28,938 nucleotides of DNA from Phaeoceros laevis. Lineage: Eukaryota > Anthocerotophyta > Anthocerotopsida > Notothyladales. Location of the stretch: NCBI GenBank assembly GCA_049999765.1, contig JBNGIQ010009143.1, positions 68,615-97,552 of the forward strand, given 5' to 3'. The notes below the pieces were generated by a model. The model searched no databases, was not told where the DNA came from, and saw only the letters and a program-made list of their open reading frames with translations. Within the stretch, counting starts at the first letter, position 1. Every line of letters begins with the position of its first letter. The position numbers were made by a program, and so were the translations under genes. Positions 21,233 to 28,938 of this stretch are shown here, piece after piece.

Positions 21233-21264
21233 TGCCGAACTCTACCAATTGGTAGAGTTCGGCA
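21233..21264. repeat. perfect 32-bp palindrome
   Basis: TGCCGAACTCTACCAA (21233-21248) is followed with no spacer by its exact reverse complement (21249-21264). It could extrude as a cruciform or serve as a site for a dimeric DNA-binding protein, or be a fold-back remnant of an element end. It lies about 480 bp upstream of the typA start. Confidence 0.97.
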
Positions 21265-21727
21265 TCCCAAGCCGTTCTCCAAATCTGCAATCAGATCTCA
21301 AATCCGATCTCCACAGCTCCCACCATGCCTTCCCGAATCCTTGACTAGGGCTCTAACCCGAGTTTACGGTTGAGTTTAGAAATCCAGACCCGGCTTTTGC
21401 TCCTCACGCCCAGGAGGTAAACTCCTTTCCCGAGCCTGTATGTGTCAGGGCGCGCAGGGCGAGCGCGATGGCGCTATCTAGAGCAGGGCGAGCGCGATGG
21501 CACGCGTGAGGCACGATTGTGTCAGCATGAGTGGATTTGGCGCGACGTGAAACACACTAAATATGAACGTAACGTACAGGGTCGGGAAAGTCAACTCAGG
21601 TTCGGGAATAGGTTTGGTAAGTAAGGGGTGAGCTACATGGAACCAGGGTGAACCCGTTACACACCTCATAAAAAACGTCCATTAGGTGCGGGTTTCGTTT
21701 TGGGCGAAACTCCTCGTCCTTTAAGGA
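21265..21727. other. no gene; 18-bp direct repeat
   Basis: CAGGGCGAGCGCGATGGC occurs at 21455-21472 and 21484-21501, a short GC-rich duplication. No coding frame is recognised. Confidence 0.5.
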
Positions 21728-22036
21728 TTAACCCTTAAGAGCCCACGGGACAAAATGTATGTTCGGTCCACTTTCTACTATCTCCAATGAGAAAAAAATA
21801 TTTTATTGCGTTATATGGTATTGTTAGAAAGGTGACGTCTGATGCCGGATTAGCCTATCAAATTCTTTATTTGAGGCCTTGGCTGGCGGCCAACAAGCAA
21901 GATTCCTACCAACGGGGTGCTGACGGGCCCGTTTTCCGTGAGAAGAGAGTTTGATGGCCGACTTTCAAGCCGGGCATGAAGCGCCTTTCTAACGGAAGTT
22001 TTATGGGTTTCGAAACCCCGGGCTCTTAAGGGTTAA
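21728..22036. mobile_element. TTAA-flanked MITE, piggyBac-like ends
   Basis: TTAA at 21728-21731 and 22033-22036 flanks a 301-bp segment. Its ends are the perfect 13-bp inverted repeat CCCTTAAGAGCCC (21732-21744) and GGGCTCTTAAGGG (22020-22032). The interior has no coding frame. Duplication of TTAA and termini starting with CCC are what is known of piggyBac elements. The TIR itself contains TTAA-like sequence, so the boundary could be one of two positions. Inside the right end GGGTTTCGAAACCC is itself palindromic. Confidence 0.65.
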
Positions 22037-22037
22037 A

Positions 22038-22070
22038 GGACCAACCGACCACATTTTGGCCGGTTGGTCC
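22038..22070. repeat. hairpin next to the TTAA element
   Basis: GGACCAACCG (22038-22047) and CGGTTGGTCC (22061-22070) form a 10-bp perfect stem with a 13-nt loop. It borders the MITE and may belong to another element's end. Confidence 0.6.
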
Positions 22071-22416
22071 GTGGTCGCGTTTCAAACTTAGCTTCATCGC
22101 CTTGTCGATTTTTTTTTGTGTTTTTCTTTTGGCTCAACGAGTAAAACGCCCTTGGTTTACCCTACCGAGCTGAATGGACCAAGGTGGGAATTTGACCGGT
22201 TTGCCAAAAGGGTTTTACAGGTTCCGGGATTTTTTTACTAGTCACGAAAAAAGTTAGAGCCAGATTCAGATGCCTTTTTAGAAGGGATATACAGGCATGT
22301 AATTTTTTTTCAAAATAACACGTGTTGATCTGATTACCTCCCGAGAAAAAGGGTCATAAACGGTTTTGACCGTTTTACCATGACCAGATTACTTCCAGGG
22401 AAAAGGGTCATATTCC

Positions 22417-22530
22417 TAAACGGTTTGACCGGTTTAAACAGGTTATAAATGGGTCAAATGGGTAAACCCCTAAACGGTTCGACCGGTTTGACCCGTTTAA
22501 ACTGGTTATAAATGGGTCAAATGGGAAAAC
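22417..22530. repeat. tandem duplication, about 54-60 bp unit, inside the TIR element
   Basis: TAAACGGTTTGACCGG ... GGTTATAAATGGGTCAAATGGG (22417-22467) is repeated at 22471-22530 with small insertions. A related duplication of GATTACCTCCC/GATTACTTCCA blocks lies just upstream (22333 and 22387). Several units contain GACCGGTT, itself nearly palindromic. Confidence 0.75.
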
Positions 22531-22610
22531 ATTTTTAAACCCTTCAAACACTTCAACCTACTTCCAAAAAACACACTATCTCCACACGCTTAGATATATA
22601 GGTTGGTATG

Positions 22611-22682
22611 AGAGGGTCCCTGGAAAGATCGAACACGCAACCTCTCTTTCCCCAACCCCAATGCTCTACCAACTCACTTCTT
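22611..22682 (-). other. tRNA-like sequence (SINE head or tRNA pseudogene)
   Basis: On the minus strand GAGTTGGTAGAGCATTGG fits a tRNA D-arm/A box and TGCGTGTTCGATCTTTCC fits a T-arm/B box about 40 nt downstream. The acceptor stem does not close well, so I do not call a functional tRNA. Confidence 0.45.
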
Positions 22683-22907
22683 TCCCAAGTTGATTTAATG
22701 TTAGTTTTAAAAGTTATAAACCGTTTAACCGGTTTGAACTTTTTAAACTTTTTTACCTGTTTAATTTTTGACCGGATTAAAGGGTCAAACCGGTTAAACA
22801 ATTTACCGTCGACCGGATTACCCCAAAGTAACAAGGTCACCGACTGAATTACCCCAAAATAAAAGGGTCAAAAAACCCTTTTCAAACCGGTCAAATTCCC
22901 ACCTTGG

Positions 22908-23158
22908 AATGGCCACTCCATAGAGGCCTTGCATACCCCCCCATATGGAGGAAAATGCTAAAAACGGAGGATCTTGACCTCCGTTCTGCCATTGCAAATA
23001 TCGGGATGACGGGTTTAGCCTTGCTTGGGATTATTGGCTTTGGATGTCAGACAAGTGGCTTGGGAATGTTACATACGTGGCTTGGGATGTCGGAGCCGTC
23101 GCAGTGTGAGTGGCTTCGGATGTCAGAGCGTTGGAATGGTGTGTCCTATGACCTGCAC
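22908..23158. other. no gene; short degenerate repeats
   Basis: Words of the form GTGGCTTGGGATGTC recur at about 23037, 23053, 23078 and 23111. A 7-bp stem ACGGAGG...CCTCCGT lies at about 22963. No coding sequence is recognised. Confidence 0.45.
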
Positions 23159-23570
23159 CTGCGTAATGATAGTAAACCGACGTCCGTGTAAATATGGCCT
23201 GAAATGAATCACGGCCCAAAAAACCGCCAGGCACTCTCCCCTCGTATGAGGAGTAGTAGTTGGCCTCAGCTCTGTTGTTGCTTCAAGAAATGTAGGCAAT
23301 TGCTTGCTCTACACCACCCTCATCTACCTGTGCAAGCACCGCTCCGATCCCCAAGCCGCTCCAATCTGTGTGAAGTACAAAGGGCTTGTTGAAGTCTGGT
23401 CGGCGCATTACCGGCATCTCCATCAAGCTGGCTTTAAGCTTCTCAAATGCAGCGTGGCATGCTACTGTCCATGCCCAAGACACATCTTTCTTGAGCAAGT
23501 CATAGAGAGATCACGCCATCTTGCTAAAATCCTCAATGTAAACTCCTCATCCTACTCTTGTGCCGTCACC
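23159..23570 (-). pseudogene. Ty3/Gypsy pol fragment, end of RT plus RNase H, degenerate
   Basis: On the minus strand VYIEDFSKMA and LYDLLKKDVSWAW mark the end of Gypsy reverse transcriptase. RNase H follows: AFEKLKASLMEMPVMRRPDF, FVLHTDWSGLGIGAVL with its Asp, then AIAYIS, YYSSYEG and, one frame over, ECLAVFWAVIHFRPYL. Homology ends near 23159. Defects: TGA after SKMA, TGA after YIS where Arg is usual, and a 1-bp insertion in the G-run before ECLA. No LTR is seen nearby. This is an isolated relic of about 410 bp. Confidence 0.88.
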
Positions 23571-24028
23571 TTCCTTCCTGCTTGCTACCACATTTATGGT
23601 ATTTTGCATCTTCTCTTTTGGAAGTCACCTGCATTGAAGGCTACCTCCTATCCGTGCATCCCAACAGGTTCCAATGGCGCCTACACTCAGTCAAGCAGAC
23701 AAGGACATGATCGTCGCGTGGGCAATGAACGAGGCTGGAGCAACTACTAAAGGGGCGGAGCTCATTAACAGCCTTTGCGACCCAACTGTCTTGCTCGCTC
23801 GTCCGGCATTGCCGGGCCCCAAGATACCGAAGAACCCCCTCGGGGCAAACTATCGATACCTTTGGCGCCGGCACGTAGGCCACATTTTGGGCTAGACGCA
23901 ATGCAGGCCCGAGGGCGCCAGTGACGATTTCAGCAAGGCCATCAACACGGCCTTGCGTGAAAGGATCTTTCCTTGAGCAATGGATCTTCCTGGTAAGAAA
24001 TCCAGTCTTGTGCCCACTTCTTTACCAT
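23571..24028. other. no gene recognised
   Basis: A 74-codon plus-strand frame (23674-23895) is Ala/Pro-rich without a known motif. On the minus strand the Gypsy homology does not extend upstream. Nothing else is supported. Confidence 0.35.
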
Positions 24029-24493
24029 TAGGTGGTCTCAAACCTACACTGTCCCGGCCGGACGGGGTGTCCGTCAGGGCCGTTTGATGGACCAGCCGTC
24101 CCGACCCGACGGGGATTGAAATAGGTGGTCTTCGTCGCGGCCACGGCCACCTGATACTGCGCCGTCGCCCAAAACCGCCCGCGGCACCTTTCTGAAATGT
24201 TATTAAAACAAAAACCCTAAACCCTTTCCATATGATTTTATGCGCCTGCCGCTCGCGCCGCCTGCTTGGAGGGAATGGCGCTTGGAGGGAATGGCGCTCG
24301 GCGGGACTCCTCAAATTTGGAGTTCGAGAAATTCTGCCGCCATCCTGTCAATGCATCCTCGCCGTCGGAGGGCCACGACGGGGCCCTTCAAACCTCGGGG
24401 AAAAAAAAACTGACGGACAAGTCGGGACCATATCACGGCCATGTCGGACTTGGCCGTGACGCGGTCCCAATGGGGTAGGTTTGAGACCCCCTA
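24029..24493. mobile_element. TA-flanked MITE candidate, 461 bp
   Basis: TA|GGTGGTCTCAAACCTAC (24029-24047) matches the reverse complement of the other end (24475-24493) in 16 of 17 TIR positions, with TA on both sides. Inside are a subterminal hairpin (TCACGGCCA...TGGCCGTGA within GGGACC...GGTCCC, 24424-24469), a 16-bp tandem duplication (24265-24296) and the telomere-like word AAACCCTAAACCC (about 24214-24226). No transposase frame. TA duplication suits the Tc1/mariner-type group but the TIR does not look like Stowaway. Confidence 0.6.
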
Positions 24494-24547
24494 TTGTCCC
24501 CCTCACCTGTAGGTGCAGGTTTGTCACAGTTGGCCCCCCTTGACTGA

Positions 24548-25135
24548 GGACGTCGATCACCACCAACAAAGTGTCAAAGTAATCATCGGCATGATGGTTG
24601 GATCATTGCCAAGGCCAATCTTTCTCAGAAGTGCACACCCAAGCGTACTCATGGCCTTGCCAGAAGAACAACCCCGCCGGTTCCAGTGATTTTGCAGCAG
24701 TTGGCTGCTGCTTCAATTTGTAGCTTCAGTATTCTTCAACCCTCTACCAATTGTATTGGTATTGTTGAGACTGCCCCAACAACGTCTATACCAAGCTCGC
24801 AGCTGTTTGGACAAGAAAATGTGGATCTAATTGGGTATGGCAGCCTGGTTAGCTCTATGGCTGCAAAGCCTCGTAGTCCACGTTGCCTTCAAGTTCAAGA
24901 CCCCATGGGATTGAGCACCACTGCAAATGCTCTTCGTGGCAATTTTCCCTCCAATTTTCTTTCCATGCAAAATATTGTAGACATTCTGCAAGTTGACACT
25001 TTCAAAGATTCCCAAGCTGTGGGTGTTGTGAGTTCAGTTTCAGGNNNNNNNNNNACTTTCAAAGATTCCCAAGCTGTGGGTGTTGTGAGTTCAGTTTCAG
25101 GTCCGCCACCTTGGTGGAGTACAAATCAGCCCTAG
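24548..25135 (+). CDS. open frame of unknown function, possibly an exon, crosses a gap
   Basis: The frame is open for 196 codons from just after TGA at 24545 to TAG at 25133-25135, with no convincing ATG near its start, so an internal exon or fragment is more likely than a whole gene. Composition is protein-like: a basic stretch (CTPKRTHGLARR), PPVPVILQQL, a Ser/Thr/Pro-rich middle, and a tail of hydrophobic and polar residues (NFLSMQNIVDILQ). It crosses the 10-N gap in frame. The two sides of the gap are identical copies of 47 bp; merged, the frame shortens by 19 codons. I recognise no family. Confidence 0.35.
   Translation, partial: GRRSPPTKCQSNHRHDGWIIAKANLSQKCTPKRTHGLARRTTPPVPVILQQLAAASICSFSILQPSTNCIGIVETAPTTSIPSSQLFGQENVDLIGYGSLVSSMAAKPRSPRCLQVQDPMGLSTTANALRGNFPSNFLSMQNIVDILQVDTFKDSQAVGVVSSVSXXXXTFKDSQAVGVVSSVSGPPPWWSTNQP
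24998..25101. repeat. identical 47-bp copies either side of a 10-N gap
   Basis: 24998-25044 and 25055-25101 are the same sequence, separated by N at 25045-25054. This is the pattern of two contig ends that overlap but were joined with a nominal spacer. A genuine tandem duplication is possible but less likely. Confidence 0.95.
25045..25054. other. assembly gap, 10 N
   Basis: Ten N between the two identical 47-bp blocks. Confidence 0.98.
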
Positions 25136-25708
25136 GAGCTGCCATAGAGGAAAGTGTGTCCCTTAGAACAGATTGCTTCCATCCCGATTGCAGAGGACCT
25201 TGCTGTTGCTTGGAGCAATTTGGATACTTCTCTGATAGTGGCACAGAACTTGAGCACTTCTCTTACGGCGGGACCAAAAAGGCAAAGTTCGATTCCAAGG
25301 CCATAGCCCTTCAAAAGCAAGGCGTCTACTGGCAAAATGTTTGCAAATTCACAAGAGTCCTTGCGTGGACGTGGTGATACAAGGGGTGGCGTTCCCCCTC
25401 CACCCGTTTCTCCAGCATCAATATTTGCTTATTTTTCACCTGGCCGCGTGGAGCATGTACCCGGGCTAAATGCCAACCAGTTGGACCCGCCTGCCTCAGC
25501 CTACGTCCTTGCCAACGGGCAGTGCACCCACGTGCGGGAGGGGAAACCCTAAAGATAGTGTGAAGAGGGGTGGAAGATGGAGACGAGTTCCTGTGTTCGC
25601 TTCTCCACCTGGTGGGTGCAAAACCAGGAAAAAAGGGGGGGAGTAGGAGCTCCCACTTGCTCCACAACCTAACACTATAATGGAGACCTTGCCATCGACC
25701 GATGGAGT
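25136..25708. other. no gene recognised
   Basis: An 88-codon frame (25111-25377) is Cys-rich (DCRGPCCCLEQFGYFSDSG) but has no identifiable domain and overlaps the frame to its left. Intron or decayed coding sequence cannot be excluded. Confidence 0.3.
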
Positions 25709-26152
25709 GTGCTTGACTCGAACGACGTGTCTTCTAATAAGGACACTACCTCACAACATATGGACACTATACCTGATAACACACAAACTCAAAAGGAGGC
25801 AGCTGAATGGGCAACTGGATGGACAGAAGCAGACTCCGACGGTGGCTGTGATGACGAGTTGGAAAGCGGGTCTGACAAGGATGACAACTGTGCAGGAGAT
25901 ACTCTAGACACACGTAGAAGCAAGCCTATAGGGCATGCAAGAAGTCTAGAAGTGCACAAGTGGGACGTCGGAGGAAGTCAAGTGCAATTGATGGGGATCC
26001 CAGAAGTAGAGGACAAATTTTTGAGCAAATGCGGCAAGAGATTCGAGATGATATTGGAAAGTATTCCTCGGACGATGATTATAAGTACATGCCTTTCCAC
26101 CAACAATTCAAAGATCCATCACGAACTTCCAGGTCCTCCATTTGAGTGTTGA
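25709..26152 (+). CDS. unidentified acidic open frame with a basic alternative tail
   Basis: One frame gives 147 codons, acidic between residues 30 and 70 (EADSDGGCDDELESGSDKDD). From about 25914 a second frame is more protein-like: basic GRRRKSSAIDGDPRSRGQ, then FEQMRQEIRDDIGKY, an Asp cluster and YKYMPFHQQF, ending with TGA at 26143-26145. An acidic head in one frame and a basic/acidic tail in the other suggest a frameshifted gene fragment. No family recognised. Confidence 0.35.
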   Translation: MLDSNDVSSNKDTTSQHMDTIPDNTQTQKEAAEWATGWTEADSDGGCDDELESGSDKDDNCAGDTLDTRRSKPIGHARSLEVHKWDVGGSQVQLMGIPEVEDKFLSKCGKRFEMILESIPRTMIISTCLSTNNSKIHHELPGPPFEC

Positions 26153-26756
26153 ATCAATATTAAAAGCATCAGTAAACCGTGGAATATTTAAACAGCGCTG
26201 ATTCAATGCTATTTTTGTCAGTTGAGTGAATGCCACAACAATATTGTTTCAATGTCAAATTGAATCAATATTGATACATCACTATTTCAAAAAAATGGAC
26301 ATAACCAGGTAAAATAGAGATGAATAAGTATTGAAGCAATATTTTTTTGCTTTTCAAACAATCTCCTAAAATGGAGGCTTTTCGGGGAGGGTGATGAAAC
26401 AAGCCCATTTCAAAGCCAAAACATGGTAGGATGGATGTTAATAAGTCTTGGTGTCAGTAACGTTTTGTCACAAGAACTCTCTTGAATCAGCCACATTATT
26501 TTCATCAAAAAAAAAGATGCATTGTTTTGGTTAGATTCCAAAAGCGTATCGGTATGAAAAAAGTACATTTTCCTCACCATTACTATGCTAATGTATTATC
26601 TCTTAAATTAAGTTACAGTTTTTTATCTAAAAATTATATATTATTTCTTAAATACTACTATATAATGTAAATCAATATCAGTATATTATTTATCCAACAC
26701 TATCACCGCCTTAATTCAACACTGTATTGTCAATGTGTCATTCGTGAGTGAATGAT
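26153..26756. other. AT-rich non-coding DNA
   Basis: TTGAATCAATATT recurs at about 26150 and 26262. A-runs and TATA-rich stretches dominate 26480-26700. No gene or terminal repeat is seen. Confidence 0.5.
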
Positions 26757-27250
26757 AACCAATCATTGATACAAAGTTGAGATGACACTGACATAGTGTT
26801 GGGATGTCGAGTTGAAATGACATTAAAATAGTATCAAGATGATAGTGAACAAAGTTGACATAGTGTTCCAATACTGAGTTCAAATGACATTGAACTAGTA
26901 TCGAGATGATAGTGAACGAGATTGAGATAGTGTTGCAATACTGAGTTGAAATGACATTGAAATACTCTTGAGATGACAATGAAAGACATTGACATAGTGT
27001 TAAGATACCGAGTTGGAATGAAATTGAAATAGTGTTGAGATGACATTGAAAGCCATTGATATAGTGTTGAGTTATCGAGTTGGTATGATATTACAATAGT
27101 GTTGAGATGACATTGATATAGTGATTACTTACCAAGTTGGTATGACATTACAATAGTCTTGAGATAATATTGAATGACATTGCCATGGTGCTGTGAAGAC
27201 ATTGACATGGTGTTGAAGCCATTAAGATAATGTTGAGATAACATTGTTAC
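26757..27250 (+). repeat. 67-bp satellite/minisatellite array, about 7 units
   Basis: The word ACATAGTGTT (or a close variant) starts at 26791, 26858, 26925, 26992, 27059, 27117 and 27183. Spacings are 67, 67, 67, 67, 58 and 66 bp. Each unit is made of two related halves of about 33 bp: TTGAAATAGTGTTGAGATG and TTGACATAGTGTTGAGATAC-like. The frames across it are repetitive artefacts (SSQ.YFN..ST.Y). The fifth spacing lacks about 9 bp. Confidence 0.93.
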
Positions 27251-27419
27251 GGTGTTGTGAACACATTAATGTGGTGTTCATGCACAATGCTTTGGGGAAG
27301 GGAGAGGTTTAGAGCCAATCAAAAACTAAAATATAATTTTTGAAGCAATTTCGTCAAATTCCAGCATGAAACAGTATTTTGGTGTGAAAGTCATCTAATA
27401 ACCACTATGTTTCACTCGA
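27251..27419. other. spacer between satellite and GPDH fragment
   Basis: Short non-coding segment; decayed satellite-like words (GGTGTTGTGAACACATTAA) fade out by about 27280. Confidence 0.45.
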
Positions 27420-28071
27420 GGAACTGTGCCCAAAGCGCCCTTCCTTGCAAAGTGTGACCTTGGGGCGTTTTTGCTGCAACCAGCTTAGCTTTCAGCCCCG
27501 ACCGTGACAATGCAAAATCCCTTGCAATCTCATGTGCATGGGCTCTTTGTAACAGGCGCATCTCACTGAACCCTATCCTCATGATGGCGGCCTGCACATA
27601 ACAAACCCAACCTCATGTGCAACTTGCACACAACGAAGTAAAGCAACTCCATTTTACTGGAGAAATGCTAAGTTTACCTTGGTGTTGTTTCCCATCTCTA
27701 GACCATCCACTAGACCTGCAACAAGGAACAAGCATGAGTTGAAGTGCACTAGGTATATGCTCCAAATCATATACATCCTCAACTGAGAAGCAGCTAGCCA
27801 GGAAGGCGGACCTGCTGCTATGGCAACTATGTTTTTCAGCATTCCACAAAGCTCCACGCCTTCCACGTCTTCAACCTGGACGACACCAGTTGGGTAAGAA
27901 CAGGAGTATGTGGCCTTGAGCATGCAATGAGGAAGTTGACGCTTGCCCAGGTTGGAATCTCACTGGTGTGACTTTGAAGTACGGTGTGCTGAAGGCCTGG
28001 GCCCATATTTCCGCCACCTCCTTGTCTCCTCTGTAACCAATTGTTGCCTCACTGAATAGCTCGACCGCTAT
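27420..28071 (-). pseudogene. NAD-dependent glycerol-3-phosphate dehydrogenase, partial gene copy with introns
   Basis: Reduces dihydroxyacetone phosphate to glycerol-3-phosphate in functional relatives. Exons on the minus strand: 28071-27964 (FSEATIGYRGDKEVAEIW, STPYFKVTP), 27875-27812 (VEDVEGVELCGMLKNIVAI), 27715-27678 (GLVDGLEMGNNTK), and 27591 onward (AAIMRIGFSEM). Their GT-AG junctions are in phase and reproduce the family's core between the GANIANEIA region and the substrate-binding NNTKAAIMRIG block. After GFSEMRLL the sequence departs from the family, losing the CGVADLITTCLGGRNR segment. The N-terminal Rossmann half is also absent: upstream sequence is unrelated. It looks like a DNA-level partial duplicate of the plant cytosolic/peroxisomal type (At5g40610-like), not a working enzyme. 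Confidence 0.83.
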
Positions 28072-28083
28072 CTGTGCATCTCC

Positions 28084-28938
28084 AGATGGAAGCATGAACT
28101 TCTACTCAAGCAAGCTTATCCAATCATCTAAAGATCGAAATTGAAGACAATGGTATGCTCGTTTGTCGAGGGCGAGTACAGCGCAAGTATGATAGACAAA
28201 CTCAAGAGCTGGATCCAAGCCAGTGTTTGCCCTCTTAGACTTTGATAGACCGGAGGTTTCCTGCTTGGTTTCATTGGTAAGTCGCTTTCCTAAAAACTTG
28301 CCTTGCAAATCTCTGACCATCCGCAAGAGCTTGTCTGTGATATATGATGAAATCTAGATGCACGACTTCAACGACATAAGCTTCCCACGGCCCAAACACA
28401 ATCCGAGAGCATGAGGCCCAGATGCAAGTGCGGTAAAGGGTTCACGCATACGATTGGCAACTAAGAAAAGGCACCTGCTCCTTCAAATAGGCACATTCCA
28501 GAGCATCGGACTCAATAGCAGCTGCACCAGTCAAAGAATTGGCACCGTCCTGTGCCAATAAGGTTTGCCGCCCATGTTTCCAGGGAAAGTAGATACATTC
28601 TGTTGCTATGAGAATGAAAAACTCCTGCGCGAGAGCTAACACATGAACTGAAAACAAGGAAAGAGATGCTCTATGTGCACAACCTTACAGAGGGGTTCCC
28701 CAGCCCCGAACAACATGGCCAGCCCCGTGGTGGAGCGAACTCTTCTATGCAACAGGGCTTACCTTCCGTGGGCAGATAATTTGCAATATTCCAGCATGAC
28801 ACTACAGCTGGACGATAGGTATCGCACTCTTGCAGGAGATCCTGTCAGGTATGCACAAGATTTTCTTCGCAAAATTTTTCCCAAACACATCCTTTTCTTA
28901 GAGGCCGTCGGCACTGAGAATGCAAGCAAAAAAATACT
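28084..28938 (-). other. unidentified exon-like frames
   Basis: Minus-strand frames at 28326-28102 (KLLRMVRDLQGKFLGKRL, later FVYHTCAVLALDKRAYH) and 28657-28442 (IATECIYFPWKHGRQTLLA, IESDALECAYLKEQ) are protein-like. Near 28810 CDTYRPAVVSCWNIANYL is another such piece. A plausible GT follows CCCACGGAAG on the minus strand near 28770. Together they may be exons of one degenerate or captured gene. I cannot name the family, and the junction with the GPDH fragment is abrupt. Confidence 0.35.

Larger units (their letters stand above)
22179..22907. mobile_element. non-autonomous TIR element, about 730 bp
   Basis: CCAAGGTGGGAATTTGACCGGTTTG (25 bp, 22179-22203) has its exact reverse complement at 22883-22907. 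The match continues inward as AAAAGGGTTTT after a 2-bp difference, giving about 36 bp of terminal inverted repeat. AATGG follows the right end, and AATGGA precedes the left end, so a 5-bp duplication is possible but not clean. The interior is AT-rich, dense in GACCGGTTTAAAC-type words and holds tandem duplications and a tRNA-like segment. No transposase is encoded. Confidence 0.7.

Noticed and set aside
22611-22682. Functional tRNA gene
   Set aside because: A and B boxes are visible, but acceptor-stem pairing and a credible anticodon arm are not.
24214-24226. Interstitial telomere repeat AAACCCTAAACCC
   Set aside because: Only about two units; such words are common in plant DNA and prove nothing about a former chromosome end.
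23892-24314. 140-codon Arg-rich minus-strand frame
   Set aside because: It overlaps the left half of the TA-flanked MITE candidate; GC-rich sequence keeps the frame open and no motif is seen.
26716-27046. Two minus-strand frames across the satellite
   Set aside because: They repeat SSQ/YFN/STRY-like words with the 67-bp period, so they are by-products of the array.

Overview
This window looks like nuclear DNA of a land plant. It carries two intron-containing housekeeping genes whose proteins closely follow plant families, a Copia element primed by initiator tRNA-Met (primer-binding site TGGTATCAGAGC), and many transposon relics. TypA has 18 short introns of 75 to 273 bp. This, and an integrase family I do not associate with flowering plants, hint at a non-seed plant (bryophyte, lycophyte or fern), but I cannot fix the lineage. 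The sequence is a draft: there is a 100-N gap at 11865-11964 and a 10-N gap at 25045-25054.

Layout. 1-4413: two Copia retrotransposon pieces meeting tail to tail. The plus-strand piece has reverse transcriptase/RNase H and a 3' LTR; the minus-strand piece has gag, primer-binding site and 5' LTR. 4419-6004: decayed LINE. 6005-10260: gene-poor, including about 1 kb of diverged 320-340 bp tandem repeats. 10404-10763: tRNA-derived SINE with target-site duplications and a fourfold amplified B-box unit. 11598-12659: decayed DDE integrase gene (minus) whose catalytic core is split by a GT-AG intron holding the 100-N gap. 13275-16129: COG5, three exons, plus. 16273-20753: mitochondrial/organellar-type TypA/BipA translational GTPase, 19 exons, minus, convergent with COG5. 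20754-24491: palindromes and three MITE-like elements plus a Ty3/Gypsy relic. 24548-26152: two unidentified open frames, one interrupted by the 10-N gap. 26757-27250: 67-bp satellite. 27420-28071: partial glycerol-3-phosphate dehydrogenase with intact introns, minus. 28084-28938: exon-like minus-strand frames that I cannot identify.

The two intact genes are housekeeping: COG5 acts in retrograde vesicle tethering at the Golgi, and TypA/BipA in organellar ribosome function. They share a 143-bp intergenic 3' region and have no evident functional link. The rest is accessory, transposon-driven sequence. The most unusual items are the intron-split integrase, the multi-B-box SINE, a TTAA-flanked MITE with CCC-starting ends (piggyBac-like), and the satellite.
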